Shown here piece by piece: positions 11,101 to 22,548 of a stretch of 64,000 nucleotides of DNA. The DNA comes from Gossypium raimondii (Eukaryota > Streptophyta > Magnoliopsida > Malvales > Malvaceae). The stretch covers positions 51,493,733 to 51,557,732 of the forward strand of contig NC_068571.1 of NCBI RefSeq assembly GCF_025698545.1. Direction: 5' to 3'. Made by a program: the position numbers and the translations under genes. Each line of letters starts with the position of its first letter. Within the stretch, counting starts at the first letter, position 1. The notes under the pieces are model-generated. The model saw only the letters and a program-made list of their open reading frames with translations, had not been told where the DNA came from and ran no database searches.

Positions 11101-11583
11101 TCTCTTTTTTTGTTTCTTCTAAATGACAGTTATATGTTGCAACTTGTTCGCCTGCTCGAGATCCTGGAGCCGGTTATGTGGCTTGGGGTCACTCAACCCT
11201 TGTAGGACCTGTAAGTTGATAGCTCTTCCATTAGTTGCATGTAATACGTGTATGTTGTGGTTTTAGAAGTCTTTTAACCCGAGAAGTAATACTTTACTGT
11301 TTGCATTGTGACAGTTCGGAGAAGTCCTAGCTTCAACTGAACATGAAGAAGACATAATAATAGCCGAGATTGATTACTCGATACTCGAGCAACGAAGGTG
11401 ATCAAAAGTGACTTCCACGTAGTATTCATTACATGCTTATGGAATTTGTTTATTTCGACCATGCTTTCTGATCATTCTGAGTGGTTTGCTTGTGATAAAT
11501 TTAGGGCGAGTCTTCCCTTCACGAAACAACGACGAGGAGATCTTTACAAGCTGGTGGACATACAGAGGCTCAACTCCCATTGA
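8106..11583 (+). CDS. Omega-amidase / Nit2-type nitrilase-like protein, organellar isoform
   Basis: Ten exons: 8106-8357, 8442-8558, 9216-9440, 9795-9888, 10020-10094, 10180-10258, 10753-10768, 11130-11210, 11315-11397, 11505-11583. Together they give 366 aa with all phases consistent. The protein is a carbon-nitrogen hydrolase of the nitrilase superfamily, Nit2/omega-amidase branch, which hydrolyses alpha-ketoglutaramate and alpha-ketosuccinamate to 2-oxoacids and ammonia. The catalytic triad is visible as Glu124 (LLPEIWN, first codon of exon 3), Lys198 (KHRK, last codon of exon 3) and Cys239 ([10 protein letters not shown]). Residues 1-59 are Ser/Asn/Arg-rich and look like a transit peptide. 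Met60 (MASLSKSEQ) could start a cytosolic form. The start at 8106 matches the length of the Arabidopsis homologue as I remember it. Oddities are a GC-AG first intron, a 16-nt exon 7 and a duplicated acceptor at exon 4. Confidence 0.93.
8666..9007. mobile_element. Foldback MITE in intron 2 of the omega-amidase gene
   Basis: The left end (catggaggcttgtactaaga, then gtcaaattgcattttg) and the reverse complement of the right end (atcatagaggcccctaggag, then tcagattgcattttg) pair over about 40 bp, and weaker pairing continues inward for about 100 bp. The middle has a short CCAAG tandem repeat near 8820. There is no coding capacity. The element lies wholly inside intron 2, so it should be spliced out. 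Confidence 0.75.
9757..9827 (+). repeat. 38-bp tandem duplication across the exon 4 acceptor
   Basis: The unit beginning attcacctttttgatatcg occurs at 9757 and again at 9795, a period of 38 bp with one base different within the shared exon sequence. The second copy is the true start of exon 4, preceded by ACAG. The first copy is intronic and preceded by TGAC, which has no AG acceptor. Confidence 0.85.
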
Positions 11584-12693
11584 TATAAAGAGAGGAGAAA
11601 AACCTTGTGATGAAACTCATTGATGTAAGAGTTTTCATTAGAGTTCTATTTAAGAGTCCTTGACTCGATTAATAGAACTCAGTAGCCATTGAGTTGATTG
11701 CTGCAAACTCATGTTAGACCAATAATGATTTGCTAATTCAGAGGGATGGTTGCAGATGAGAATGTGCATTCTTAGTTTATGTTATCCGGATTTTTCTTTT
11801 CCTGAACTTGGATATGAGAATATAACCTAACCGTACCGAAGTATTACGATGTTAATTTACTATTTTGCCCAAAAATTAACTCAAAATTTTACAATATCTT
11901 TTCCTGTAAGAAAAAATTAATTTTTTTTCATACATTTCATGTTTATTTTACTGTTTATGTTGAGGAAAAAATGTCTAAAAGAATTAAGGATATGAAATTA
12001 GTTGGAATAGCCACAAGAGAGGCATATGCATTATCAATATGCTATTTTAATGAATTCACATGTTTGACCAACAATAATTATAATTGCATGTTTGATTTAT
12101 AAAATACTAAATATATTTATTAAAATTCACATATTTTATTTTAAAAACTTAAAACATAAAAATATCACCATATTTATATTTATTATTTTGTATATAATAA
12201 GATATTTTAATAATTTTAATAAAATTAATAATTTTAATAAAATCAACATTTAATTGACTCGTGATAATAATTAAATATGGGGCTTAATATAAAAATAAAT
12301 ATAGATATTAGAAATTAAAGATCTGTTAACTCTAAAAAGAAGAGATTTCATCCACAAGGAAAAAAAGATTACACAATGATGCCAGAAGTAGATGCTTTCT
12401 TACAAGCTTAGTATCTTTTGAGATTTTGGCGGATTGATTCTCAAACCATTGAGACTTCACCCAGAATATCCATTTATTCATCCACTTAAATTTCAATTCA
12501 CTGAATTCCCTGATGAATTAAAATAGATGATGTGGTATTTAACACACCTGTTTCATATTGGGATAGTTTTCAAGACTTATCTTCAGTTCAACATGATAGG
12601 GAGGAATCTCTTTTACATAACAAACAAACTTACTTTTATGACTCATATAACAAACAAATTTACTTTTATGACTCATACAAAATGATAAAACAT
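11584..12693. other. Intergenic, downstream of the omega-amidase gene
   Basis: The first ~250 bases probably hold the 3' UTR. The rest is AT-rich with no convincing frame. At about 12619-12680 a roughly 36-bp unit (acaaac, then tttacttttatgactcata) is repeated twice in tandem. Confidence 0.4.
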
Positions 12694-12912
12694 CTAATCA
12701 CTTTCATAGTCTGTACTAACATCAGAAGTGAGGTTCAATTCTTCTATCATCTTTGCTTTTTCTTCTTTAGTTCTGTAGCACTTTATCTCCATCTGTTCAA
12801 TCTTTTGTTTAATACCATCACGTGAGCTGTCAAGATTGTCTTCTACTTCCATAAGTGATGTCCAATTATTGGTATATTTGTTCAACAATGTTATGCTTAT
12901 AATCCCAATCAT
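12694..12912 (-). CDS. Unidentified small ORF with coiled-coil-like charged region
   Basis: A 72-aa minus-strand frame starts MIGIISITLLNKY and ends TSDVSTDYESD. The middle (IKQKIEQMEIKCYRTKEEKA) has a heptad-like pattern of hydrophobic and charged residues that suggests a short coiled coil. I do not recognise the family. It could be a last exon or a gene remnant. The flanking DNA contains several CACGTG boxes. There is no strong proof of expression. Confidence 0.25.
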   Translation of the reverse strand: MIGIISITLLNKYTNNWTSLMEVEDNLDSSRDGIKQKIEQMEIKCYRTKEEKAKMIEELNLTSDVSTDYESD

Positions 12913-13459
12913 GAGTACGGTCTGAAATTTCCTATGATATAGTAGTCACTTGTCATCATCATGAAGTGGGGACGTGAACAGATGAAAAGGATGGAGGCTT
13001 TGGAGATGGAGTCCACGTGAAAATACAATTTTGGTGAGGTACGGTTTTGTTCATAGCCACGTCATGTCACGTGCTACTCTGCTCAGCAGGACAAGCTCCG
13101 GCTCCGACAACGCTCGATGTTTGCTTCTCATTACATTACATACATATATAAATCTGTCGTTATGGCCTCGCCTCGGGGGCACAAAGATTCGTCTTCTCCT
13201 ACTCGTAAACTATTAAATATTTTATTATGTATTTATTGAGTTAAACTTTAATAATTTAAGTTAATATAATGTATCCTTTATTTAATTTAAAAATATTTGT
13301 TTGGTTTAATTGGTGTGAAGTGTGAATTCGGCCTGTGACAGAATTTTTATACGTGGCATTGTATAATTGGTTGAGAATTTAACTAAACTACTTCAATTTC
13401 TTTAAAAGAGCACGTGATTAGGAAGTGGTCCCCACATTCTCATCTATCCCTTCCACGTG
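12819..13459. promoter_or_regulatory. Cluster of G-box (CACGTG) motifs
   Basis: Perfect CACGTG palindromes occur at 12819, 13014, 13068, 13411 and 13454, with ACGT-core relatives at 12972 (GACGTG), 13058 (CACGTC) and 13350 (ACGTGG). A TATA-like tatataaa lies near 13145. G-boxes bind bZIP and bHLH factors, and in numbers they suggest an ABA- or light-responsive promoter. No recognised gene starts nearby, so which gene it serves, if any, is unknown. Confidence 0.4.
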
Positions 13460-15469
13460 GCCCACTATAACCACACCAGTTCGTTTATGATTGGCCCCAT
13501 TCAACCTCAAAGGCTTATCTGGACCCCACATTTAAAAGAAAAATAAAATTCAGACGAAAATTAAGAATACTAGATTCACATTAATGTGATAAATAAATAT
13601 AAAAATAAGATGGAGTTTTGGTTAAAATTACAAAGTTAAAATGGTGAAGAATAGGATGACAAAGTTCAAATTGTTACGTCGATTTTGTTTCCCATGAAGG
13701 AGATTTGTTCTTTTGAAAGGTAAACGTGAGATGGGGTTTTTTTTTATTATAAAAATTGTGATAAATTCATTATATGAAACTACTATTTATCCTTTCATAT
13801 AGTTGTTCAAAGAGTACAATTGTAATAACGTGTTTTCTTTTTGAAGAATTATGTTTAAATCTTACCTTTAAAAAATTTGAAAATATTAAAGATAAGTAAA
13901 AATATTAAATTAAAACAGAGCGGGGTAGAGATGGATGCATCTACATCTATAGAGGTGGTAATAGTTTTCAATATTATGCATTCATAATGGAGTAAGATGG
14001 GTGATGGAGCAAACTATACCAACTATATAGCAATGGTGGATTTAACAACATTTATTCCTACCCGCTTCATTGCTATCCCTAATAAAGAGTATGTTGTTTT
14101 AGGTCCAAATCCCATAATTCCCATTCATATTTATTTTTTAAAAATTTATCAATATATATATATATATATAAAACCATATAAATTATTGAGTTGGAAACCA
14201 TAGATAAATAACACCAAATAAACCAAACATAATTTTAAATATAAAATAGGCAATGACACTCGTGTTATTATTTTCATTACAATTTTAAATAATTTTATTG
14301 GATAATCGAGGAAACCAATTTAACAATTTATATTACTATATTAAATTTAATGTATTTTTAATAAGTGATACTAATTCAATTAAAAAAATTAAATGACACG
14401 ATCTTAAAATTTAAAATTAATGATATAAGTTAGTGATAATTGAAAAAAAGCTACCAATATGATTTTTCTTAACTTTCAAATTGTGGATTTTTCATTTTTA
14501 TTAAATAAAACAATTTTACAACTTATTTATCAGAATATGTTTTCTCAAAAGATTATCTCGATATTTAAAATGTGTTGCACTACAAAGTTTTCATCCCGGC
14601 ATTGAAATTAGGAAAATATTGTGCAATGATTAATATGTCCAATGGAGTTCGACACTCGCTGCATGCTGTCAAGTTCTACTTAATGTGAATTTTCACTATT
14701 AATTATAAACCTAGCCTTAATAAATACATTTGATGTAACTTGACATTAGTGGGTGTCAAATTTAGATTTATTTGATTTTTCTCTATTCGTCGTAAACTTA
14801 ACTTTAATAAATGTATTTAGTGGAGTTCAACACCTATAGGTGTCAAGTTTAAATTTTTAACTATGTTGACATCGCAACTCACGTGATAGCCCACATGTAC
14901 TTTATCGCGACATGACACTATTTATTTTATATACCACTCCAACAAATAATTTTAAGTGAGAGGATCTATGTCGTTTCTTGGCTTTTTATTGAACGATATT
15001 CTCCACTATCCTCGAACCCCAGTTTGCTTTAGAGTGTGAGCTCCCACTTCATGAACCGATCGCACAGACAAAAAACTTTAATAAAATTTCAATGAAAAAA
15101 TTATTTCTTTATAGGAAACCAAAAGCTTTGAACTTTTAAAAAAATAGAATTTATTCTATAAATAAATTTCTACTATTTTTTAACAGTGTAACGACACTCA
15201 AAATATGAATAACTCGAGTGTCTTTGGCTCATCTCATCATTTCTATTTATAAGAAAAATGTATAAGAGCTTAACTTGAACAAGAGAGAATTAAATAATAT
15301 TATTTTATTAAAAATTCAATATTCACTTAATTGAGAATATAATTTACAAATTTAGAGCATATAAATAAGGTTGAACATAAATGCTAATATAAAATGAATT
15401 CAACATTATAAAACCATAACATATCATTGGAAAATACCAATTAGGCAATTCATCAAGATAGTCATTAAT
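13240..15469. other. Gene-free AT-rich stretch with short tandem repeats
   Basis: No gene is recognisable. At about 14640-14860 a unit of roughly 90 bp occurs about three times with divergence, each copy holding a GGAGTTCGACAC/TGTCAAGTT-type inverted pair. A short TA microsatellite lies at 14150-14170. The remainder is low-complexity AT-rich DNA. Confidence 0.4.
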
Positions 15470-15781
15470 TTGGGTGTTAGATGTTAACTTAAATATGATG
15501 TGAAAATATTAAAACACGTTATTCAAAATATAAAGATGTGTTTACCTATTATATAAATTATTTGGACAAGACGTGTTGAAAAGAAAAGAAATTAAACTAT
15601 CATAAATTTTAATGACATAATTTTTAAGAGTTTAGATCCAAATTATCCATATGATATGTACACGTGTATTTACAATTTGACTCATATGATAAAAATGTTC
15701 CATACCAATTCTAAACTGATATTTAACACTTAAACTAATAGTTAAACTTGTACAAATTGAAAGATTCAATTAAAATATTTA
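15470..15781. mobile_element. Diverged foldback MITE (family copy 1)
   Basis: The left part (tcattaatttgggtgttaga) matches the reverse complement of the right part (ttagtttaagtgttaaatat) and pairing continues inward for about 80 bp with mismatches. The same left motif occurs in the larger element at 18366-18900. It is non-coding. Confidence 0.5.
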
Positions 15782-18365
15782 GTGGAATTAAAGCTATTCA
15801 GTATAAAAATATATGATATTGAAAAGATGAGACTTAATGGATTTACAATTATGAAGGCCATGGATAGTAGGGAAAGTTGGTTAAAGATGGGGATGGGGAT
15901 GGGACTAATGTTCTCAAGCCTTGGGCCTTGGGTGCAATGCCGCACGGGGTGTCATGCACATATATATGCCTACTTCAAAACCTTTATTATTACCACCGAG
16001 TCATGGCCCATGGCCCTACCATAGTGGTATAGTTTAACCTCTCGACCCGACATGCTTTAATGGCATCGGATGTTGAAAATACGCCTCCATCGCTGTCTAC
16101 TTGCCGGTGGAAACCACTCTTTGAGTTGTACCTGTTATTGCCAATGCAAAAGATTGCACTTAATATTTGGCTAAACTACTAAATGAGTCCTTCAACTAGT
16201 TTGTTTTCATTGAGTAAGTGCTTTACTTTTTTGGGTATAAACATAAGTATCTTTATCTGTTTTACGGTATATGACTAGTCCTATTTGGATTGGGATGGTA
16301 TTCAAGTGAAGCCCTCGCAACAATGATGATTCTGGGATTTGAACTTAATCTAAATGTCTGATAAAAATGTCCACTTCTACTTATTCTAATCACTTGTTGG
16401 TAATAAGTTTCTATATTTGATTAATCCTTTTAATGTACATGATTGTCCTGTCCAATAATGTCATCTCCAATGTTTGAATCTGAGTCATTTCCTTAAAAGT
16501 GCAATGTGCCTTATCATTGCACCCAATACTTATTAGTACACTTTTTAGCTTTGGCCTTAACAAATTATAATTTTATCTCGACTCTCCTAACAAAATAAAA
16601 TTTTAACTTCGATCTTATCTGCAAGTGATTGAAAGCTATTTGAAACCTTTTGAAGAGAATATATATATCATATACTTTTCTACATCATTCCCCCTTTTTT
16701 CCCAACCCAAAGGGCTCACATAAAGGGTTATGGTCCATGAACAAAGTAACCAGAAACATTAAGTTACATGTGATCTTGATAGGGATTAACCGGACAAACC
16801 CTTTGTTCAATAACTCCCCCTGCTTTAATCTTGTAGCCATCCCATCGTTTTCAAGCATTATACACTAAATGTTCTCTCGAAGTTTTGTTGTTTTTTGGAG
16901 AAACCAACTAGAAATCCATGTCTGCTAACTAGGTTAACTGAACTTTGCATCATCATTGCATGTGAATTTTCCATATAGCCTCGTTGTGAATTTCGTCCAC
17001 ATATGATTCGTCGTTGTTGGGATTTCATGGATTTCATTAATTATACATCCACAGTGATTGGATGGGAACTGTGGGAGTTGTTGCATCATTCTTGCATGCT
17101 CATAGCAAATACATTAGTATTGAGCTCTCGAATGAAAATTATGAAATCCAAACTCCACCTTAAATTTATTTAATTTGATTACAGTGTATTGGAGTGTTTT
17201 CATGATCATGTTTCTTATAGAGATTAATTTCTTTCTTTATAAAGTATGGTCCCTTGATTTGACGTACTAAGATTAATTAGATAGGTTCTCATGCAGATTA
17301 ACACGTATCTCATGCTAGGGTCAACACGTGTCTCCCTTGTATGAGTTCGCTTGCATGACAATGTGAATTATATGGTCTGGTGAACTATACGTTTACTGAA
17401 ATAAAGAAGAGATCGAGTTGATCTTAATTGGATAGCAAGTCGATTGTGGCGAACACTCTTAACACAATGTATGACTTTTTGCATTATTAATAAATAAGAT
17501 GATAACATAGAAAGTAAATATTAAATTTAGTTTTAAAAATTTTGTATTGAATTATATATTATCAGTGTATAAATATAATATTTTTGAAAAACAAAATTCT
17601 TGGGTGACACTTTCATTCAAAGAAACAATTAGTATTCAAATATTTAGGTCAAATCGTGGTTTTTGTCCCTGCATTATACTAAACTTGAGATATAGTCCAT
17701 TTACTTTTAACTTAGCACAATTTGGTTGCCTTACTATTACTACTAGTATTCGCTAGTCAAAATCACTCACAGCGTCGACTGAAAAGAAATTCATTGGTCG
17801 ATTGATGTAGATTAATACAAGGATTAATTCCAAAATTTAAATATAATATAAGGACTAAAACCAAATTTGACCCAAGTATTTATAAGACTATTTGTACTTA
17901 AAGATATGTCAGATTAATTGTAGCTTTTTAATTCAAGTACAGAAGAGTATCCTGGAACATAAACTTTAATTTATTTTCATACTTAAATTCATCCCAAACC
18001 CGAATAATATTAAATATATTTGATTTAGCTTCTTTGAAAGTGGATGAATCAAACACTGGACATGATATAAATGATTTTTAGTTTTGGATTAGCCGAATAC
18101 ATGTGGCCCAAAGAAAGAAACACATATGTAATCAAAATAATGTGACTTAATTACAACATGATCGGACTCATCAAATCATGTCGGGAGAAAAACAATAATT
18201 CAATTTGCTTTTTGGTGAAGTAGGAGGCACTTTGGGACATGATTACAGCAAATTTCAAGTGCTGGGTCATTTCATGCCATTTTGGCATATTCTTATTTAG
18301 ACCCCTATATTGACTGCATTGCATTGGTATAAGTGAGGTTTGGGCTACATCAGTAATTCATACTA
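15782..18365. other. Gene-free stretch
   Basis: No protein family or RNA gene is recognisable on either strand. Around 15880-16130 the base composition is less AT-rich (GGGATGGGG runs, a CTCGACCCGACATG block) and may be a decayed transposon piece. Frames of 60-80 codons at 15782, 16650 and 17547 show no known motif and I treat them as chance. Confidence 0.35.
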
Positions 18366-18900
18366 GGGTTAATTTCACTAGACATCCTTAAACTATGACC
18401 AAGATTTTATATTGGTTCCAAACTTTAAAATGTTCTAGCCGAGTCATCATCTTGTATCAATCAGGTTCTTCCATCAACGTAGTCATTAGTTTAGGTGTTA
18501 ACTACTAGTTCAAATTGGACATAAAATTTTTTAAAACACATGAATCAAATTGTAAACATATGTACTTATTGCACAGACAGATTGAACTTAACATGTTAAG
18601 AAAACCCAAAAGAAATAGGCGTCTTAAATTTTATTAGCATTGTTTTTTTTCTTAACACATAAAATTCAAACTATCTATGTGGCAGGTACACACACATTCA
18701 CAATTTGATCCACGTATTTTTTTAAATGTGCTTTGCATTATATCCAAATTGATAGTTTACGCCTAAATTAACGAATAGATTAACAGACAAATCCGATGTG
18801 GATACTTTAAGGATTCAATTAAAACATTTTAAAATTGATAAACAAATTTAAATACTTTTGTGTACATAAATGTACCAATTAGACAGTGATCTCAAAATTG
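18366..18900. mobile_element. Foldback MITE (family copy 2)
   Basis: The left arm (tccttaaactatgaccaaga; later ttagtttaggtgttaactac) and the reverse complement of the right arm (tccttaaagtatccacatcg; later ttaatttaggcgtaaactat) form long imperfect inverted repeats. No coding capacity is seen. A further related but more decayed copy seems to lie at about 31047-31380. Confidence 0.55.
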
Positions 18901-19847
18901 TCCATTTTGATGATACATACAATCTTTTAATGGTAGATAGAAATAGACATCATAAATTGTCAACAAATACATGTGATTTGTTCTCTAATTACAAACGTAT
19001 TTGGACATAATCTAAAATGTAGCTCCCATGTGGACTGTCACCTTAAGGCTTAAATCACATTGATTCTAAATTTTGTGGCTTAAAAGTGATTTGTTTGGTA
19101 CTTTCAAATTAAATGCAAAATATTTCAAAATTTATTATGTTTAAGTTTAAATAAATGATAGAATGTTAATAAAAATTCAAATAATGCAAATGATTTATCA
19201 TTGTATCACCCCACTAATTGCTACTTATAAATAACAATAAATAAAGGTGCTTTAGAATATTAATGAAGGAGTCCAGCCTGCAAAATAATGCATATACATA
19301 ATGGAAGTTTACAAATTTTCCATAAATGTTAATTCACTTAATTACAAAACAATGTGCACAAACATAATTATTCAAAGACAACAAACCATATGAGAAATAA
19401 ATTATACAAGCCCCCAAATCAATCACTTTTTTCTAATTTAAACATATATTTTAAAAATTAATTAAATGGTCATATCTAAAAAGTTCAAAAAATTAATTTT
19501 TCTATAAATTTTGAATAAATACAAATTTAAAAACTAAAATATAACATTCCAGTTCGTGTGGTGTTAGGGTTATGGTTGCTTTGAATCAATAATTGATTAA
19601 TGAATGTTGCCAACTCAATGTGCAATTTTAAAAATCCTACCAACATTGAACCTTCCTGCCTTCTTTTGATTAATATTTTTGGGAGATTTGTTTTTTTATC
19701 ACTATTTTAAGAATAAATTGTTTTATGGCTCTTTGAATATTTTTATGTTGGGTTAGCTACATTACAAAATCTAACTAATAATAATAATAATTCATTGTGA
19801 CGGTGGAGTTTGCATAATATAAGCATTATATAAGGCTAAAATATTTA
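18901..19847. other. AT-rich intergenic stretch
   Basis: No gene, RNA or clear repeat structure is recognised. Confidence 0.35.
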
Positions 19848-20690
19848 CAACTTCTACTAAATCCTACAATTTTTTCTTTTTTTCTCCTTTATTTCTTATC
19901 TTTTGTTTTACTTAGCGGCGGTGCTAATCTCTGGGCTGGTTATCGTCCGTTTTTTTCCCTTCCCACCAACTCTTTCTTTCTTTTTTCTTCTTATTCACTC
20001 CACATGTCTTCTCTCTTTTGCAGTTTGTAGATCTATTTTGTAAGTATTTTTATTGTATTCACAAGTTGTAATGGATAGATGACGATGTCTGTCGTTCACT
20101 AAAACTCCGTCGGTCACCAGTAGTTTTTATTGGAAAATGAGTGGCTTTTTGTCAACTTCTTAATCTGTTTCTGTTTTGAGAATATTTCAGAATAATAAAT
20201 GATTTCATGAGTCAGTTTTGACCTGTGTTGTCTTAAGTTTTATATATTTTTTTGTTTGTTTTTCCATTGTTTAATAAGTCTTCAGTTTTAAAAGTTTTTT
20301 TTTCTGCTCTTGTAGCACGATTTTTAGTCTTGCTTATGCATGTAATCTTGGTTTTACAAGTGATTTTAGGATGGTTTTGTTGTAGTCTTCTATAGTTTGG
20401 TGAATGCTCGATTCTTTTGTCAATTTTTGCTCGCCGCTTTGGATCATCTAGGGCTGGTTTTCTTATCGTGTTAAGTGTTTGCAACCACTCTAGATATGTC
20501 GTGCTTGAGTTGTGACAAAACCAATTGTCAACATGTTATAATGTTCTATTGATGTTGAGGCTAAAGCCTTTGCTATGTTGATGGAGCTTGCCCTTCCCCA
20601 TCTACAACGAATGTTTGCTATTTTTTTTCATTGAATTGTATGATTCTATTCATTGAATGGATTGATGAATTTACCTTTCAAAAAAAAAAT
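19848..20690 (+). mobile_element. Possible retroposon with A-rich tail
   Basis: A less AT-rich block containing GCGGCGGTGCTAATC and GTCTGTCGTTCACT ends in a typical LINE-like 3' end (repeated TTCATTGAAT motifs, then a run of 9-10 A) at about 20680-20690. AAAATATTTA occurs just before the block (about 19838) and just after the A-run, which could be a target-site duplication, although the A-run makes this ambiguous. No protein is encoded. It could be a non-autonomous LINE derivative. Confidence 0.35.
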
Positions 20691-21423
20691 ATTTAGAAGT
20701 TTTTTTTGCTATAACTAAAATAGAAAATTATTTAGACTCAAAAAATATAAAATTATTATTTTTTCATATTACCCTTTTAGTTTGATAATATCCAAACTAA
20801 TTACCCTTTTAATTATAATAAATAGATTGTGTAAATACTTGAACTCACAATAAAATATTTTTTAATAAGTTAATAAAATTAGAAATTGAAACATTTAAGA
20901 TAAAATTACTAAAAATTAAATTGTCAAAATGCATAAATATTAAAGTTTTTTTATTGTTATGCCAAGTGGCCGGTCCATGATCAGGTCTAATCATAGTATC
21001 ATACTCCACAATATGATGTAAGAAATTTTTTGTATTTACATAATTAGCATCAACCTAATAATATTTCAGTTCATAATTCAAATAGTTTATAGTTTTAACT
21101 ATAAAACTTATATAAACTTAATTTAGAGCATGACTTATGCTAGATTATATCCCTTTTATAATACGTAAATTAAGTCAATAATAATATACAACCTTTATAA
21201 ATAAGGTTTTATAAATTGTCTAATAACTTTCATAACACTTCTTACAATGTTTTTTATGAATAAGTATATTGTTTTTATGATATATAGCATAGGCATATAA
21301 ATGAGTCATGTCCATACTACTTAGCCATATTTTTTATAAATAAATATATCATAACAATTTCAAACATTCATAGATGTTCATACTTATAATTTTTATAATT
21401 TTACTTGTGCAAAATGATTTTTA
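20691..21423. other. AT-rich intergenic stretch
   Basis: No gene, RNA or structured repeat is recognised here. Confidence 0.35.
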
Positions 21424-21590
21424 AAATTAGATATGGGTGTAATTATTTACATAGTTACTCCAATTCTCACCCCCTAAGAATTGGAAAGTATAATTAAAAT
21501 GCTCCAATTACACCCGATTCGGTATGACCCATTAATTACAATGGTTTCTCAAATATGTCATCATTGTGTAATTATACCCAAATCTAATTA
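21424..21590. mobile_element. Short MITE
   Basis: The left end ATTAGATATGGGTGTAATTA and the reverse complement of the right end ATTAGATTTGGGTATAATTA are near-perfect 20-bp terminal inverted repeats about 165 bp apart. The interior is non-coding. Confidence 0.65.
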
Positions 21591-21604
21591 CTAGGATTGT
21601 GTTT

Positions 21605-21930
21605 AGTAGTGCCTTTCAGAAACACTTTTGACATAAAAAGCACTTTTGAAGCAAAAGGAAAGCTAAACAAGCAACTTTTAAAGTGAAATTTTTGTTTCTC
21701 AAAAGCATTTTTGACAGCTTAATTACGTTTTTACTCCTCTAATACATAGTACTTTCTTTCTCTAGTTAATGACTTACACAATATTTAAAATTTATTTTTC
21801 ATACTTATTTATTATTTTATAACATTATGTCTAAAATAAACAATTTATTTTTTAAAAATAAACCAAAATTTTTAAAAGTATTCTTAAAATTACTTTTCCA
21901 AATTACTGTTTAAAAGTGATTTTTAAACAC
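21605..21930. mobile_element. hAT-like MITE next to the short MITE
   Basis: The left end (gtagtgcctttcagaaacac, then tttt) pairs with the reverse complement of the right end (gtagtgtttaaaaatcactt, then tt). Repeated AAAAGCACTTTTGA/AAAAGCATTTTTGA subterminal motifs are typical of short hAT-type elements. It is non-coding, and family assignment is by resemblance only. Confidence 0.5.
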
Positions 21931-22548
21931 TACCTTAGTAAATATGTAAAGGGTAAATGCACCTTCCAAACATGATTACAACCTTTCGACCCGAGAACAT
22001 TGTATTATTGGCATCAGAGTTGGATTCGATCTTAAATAACACTAGTTCTCTCCCTCAATTATAATAAAAAATATAAAGATAATTGTGCTTTATATTAAAC
22101 TTGAGATAAAATGTTTATTTTACGACAAATTTAAATAGAATTAAAATAGAATTAAATATAAACAAATACTAGAACTGAACCGAACCGATCCAATCGAAAA
22201 GGACCCAAGAAGAATGCCATGTAGAGAGATGACAATCTGGCATGATTGCCCCCATTGACATCCCTTTATATATTGCCAAACTTCTATTCCCCTTCCCCCT
22301 TCATCTTCACCTTCAAAGGCCTGCAATTTTGCTTTCATTACTCTCTGTCTCTCTCTCTATATTGTTCTTCAGACACAGCATCAATTACTCTCTGTTTCAC
22401 GTTTCCAACAAAACCAAACCAAAGCCTGTCCTTGTTTCGAAAACACCAACACTGACCCTCTGTTTCTTCTCACCATTTTTTCAGCTTTTTGAACCCTTCT
22501 TTACAGAACCAAAACAAAACAAAACAAAAAAAAAAAACAGAAAAAAAC

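Noticed and set aside
13162-13239. 25-aa ORF starting MASPRGHKDSSSPTRK after a TATA-like word
   Set aside because: The TATA-like word is only ~18 bp before the ATG, too close for a normal start site, and no further exon or homology was seen.
22489-22548. 20-codon N-terminal extension of the BIG GRAIN 1-like frame
   Set aside because: It is A-rich leader sequence with no family similarity; the Met at 22549 fits the family start.
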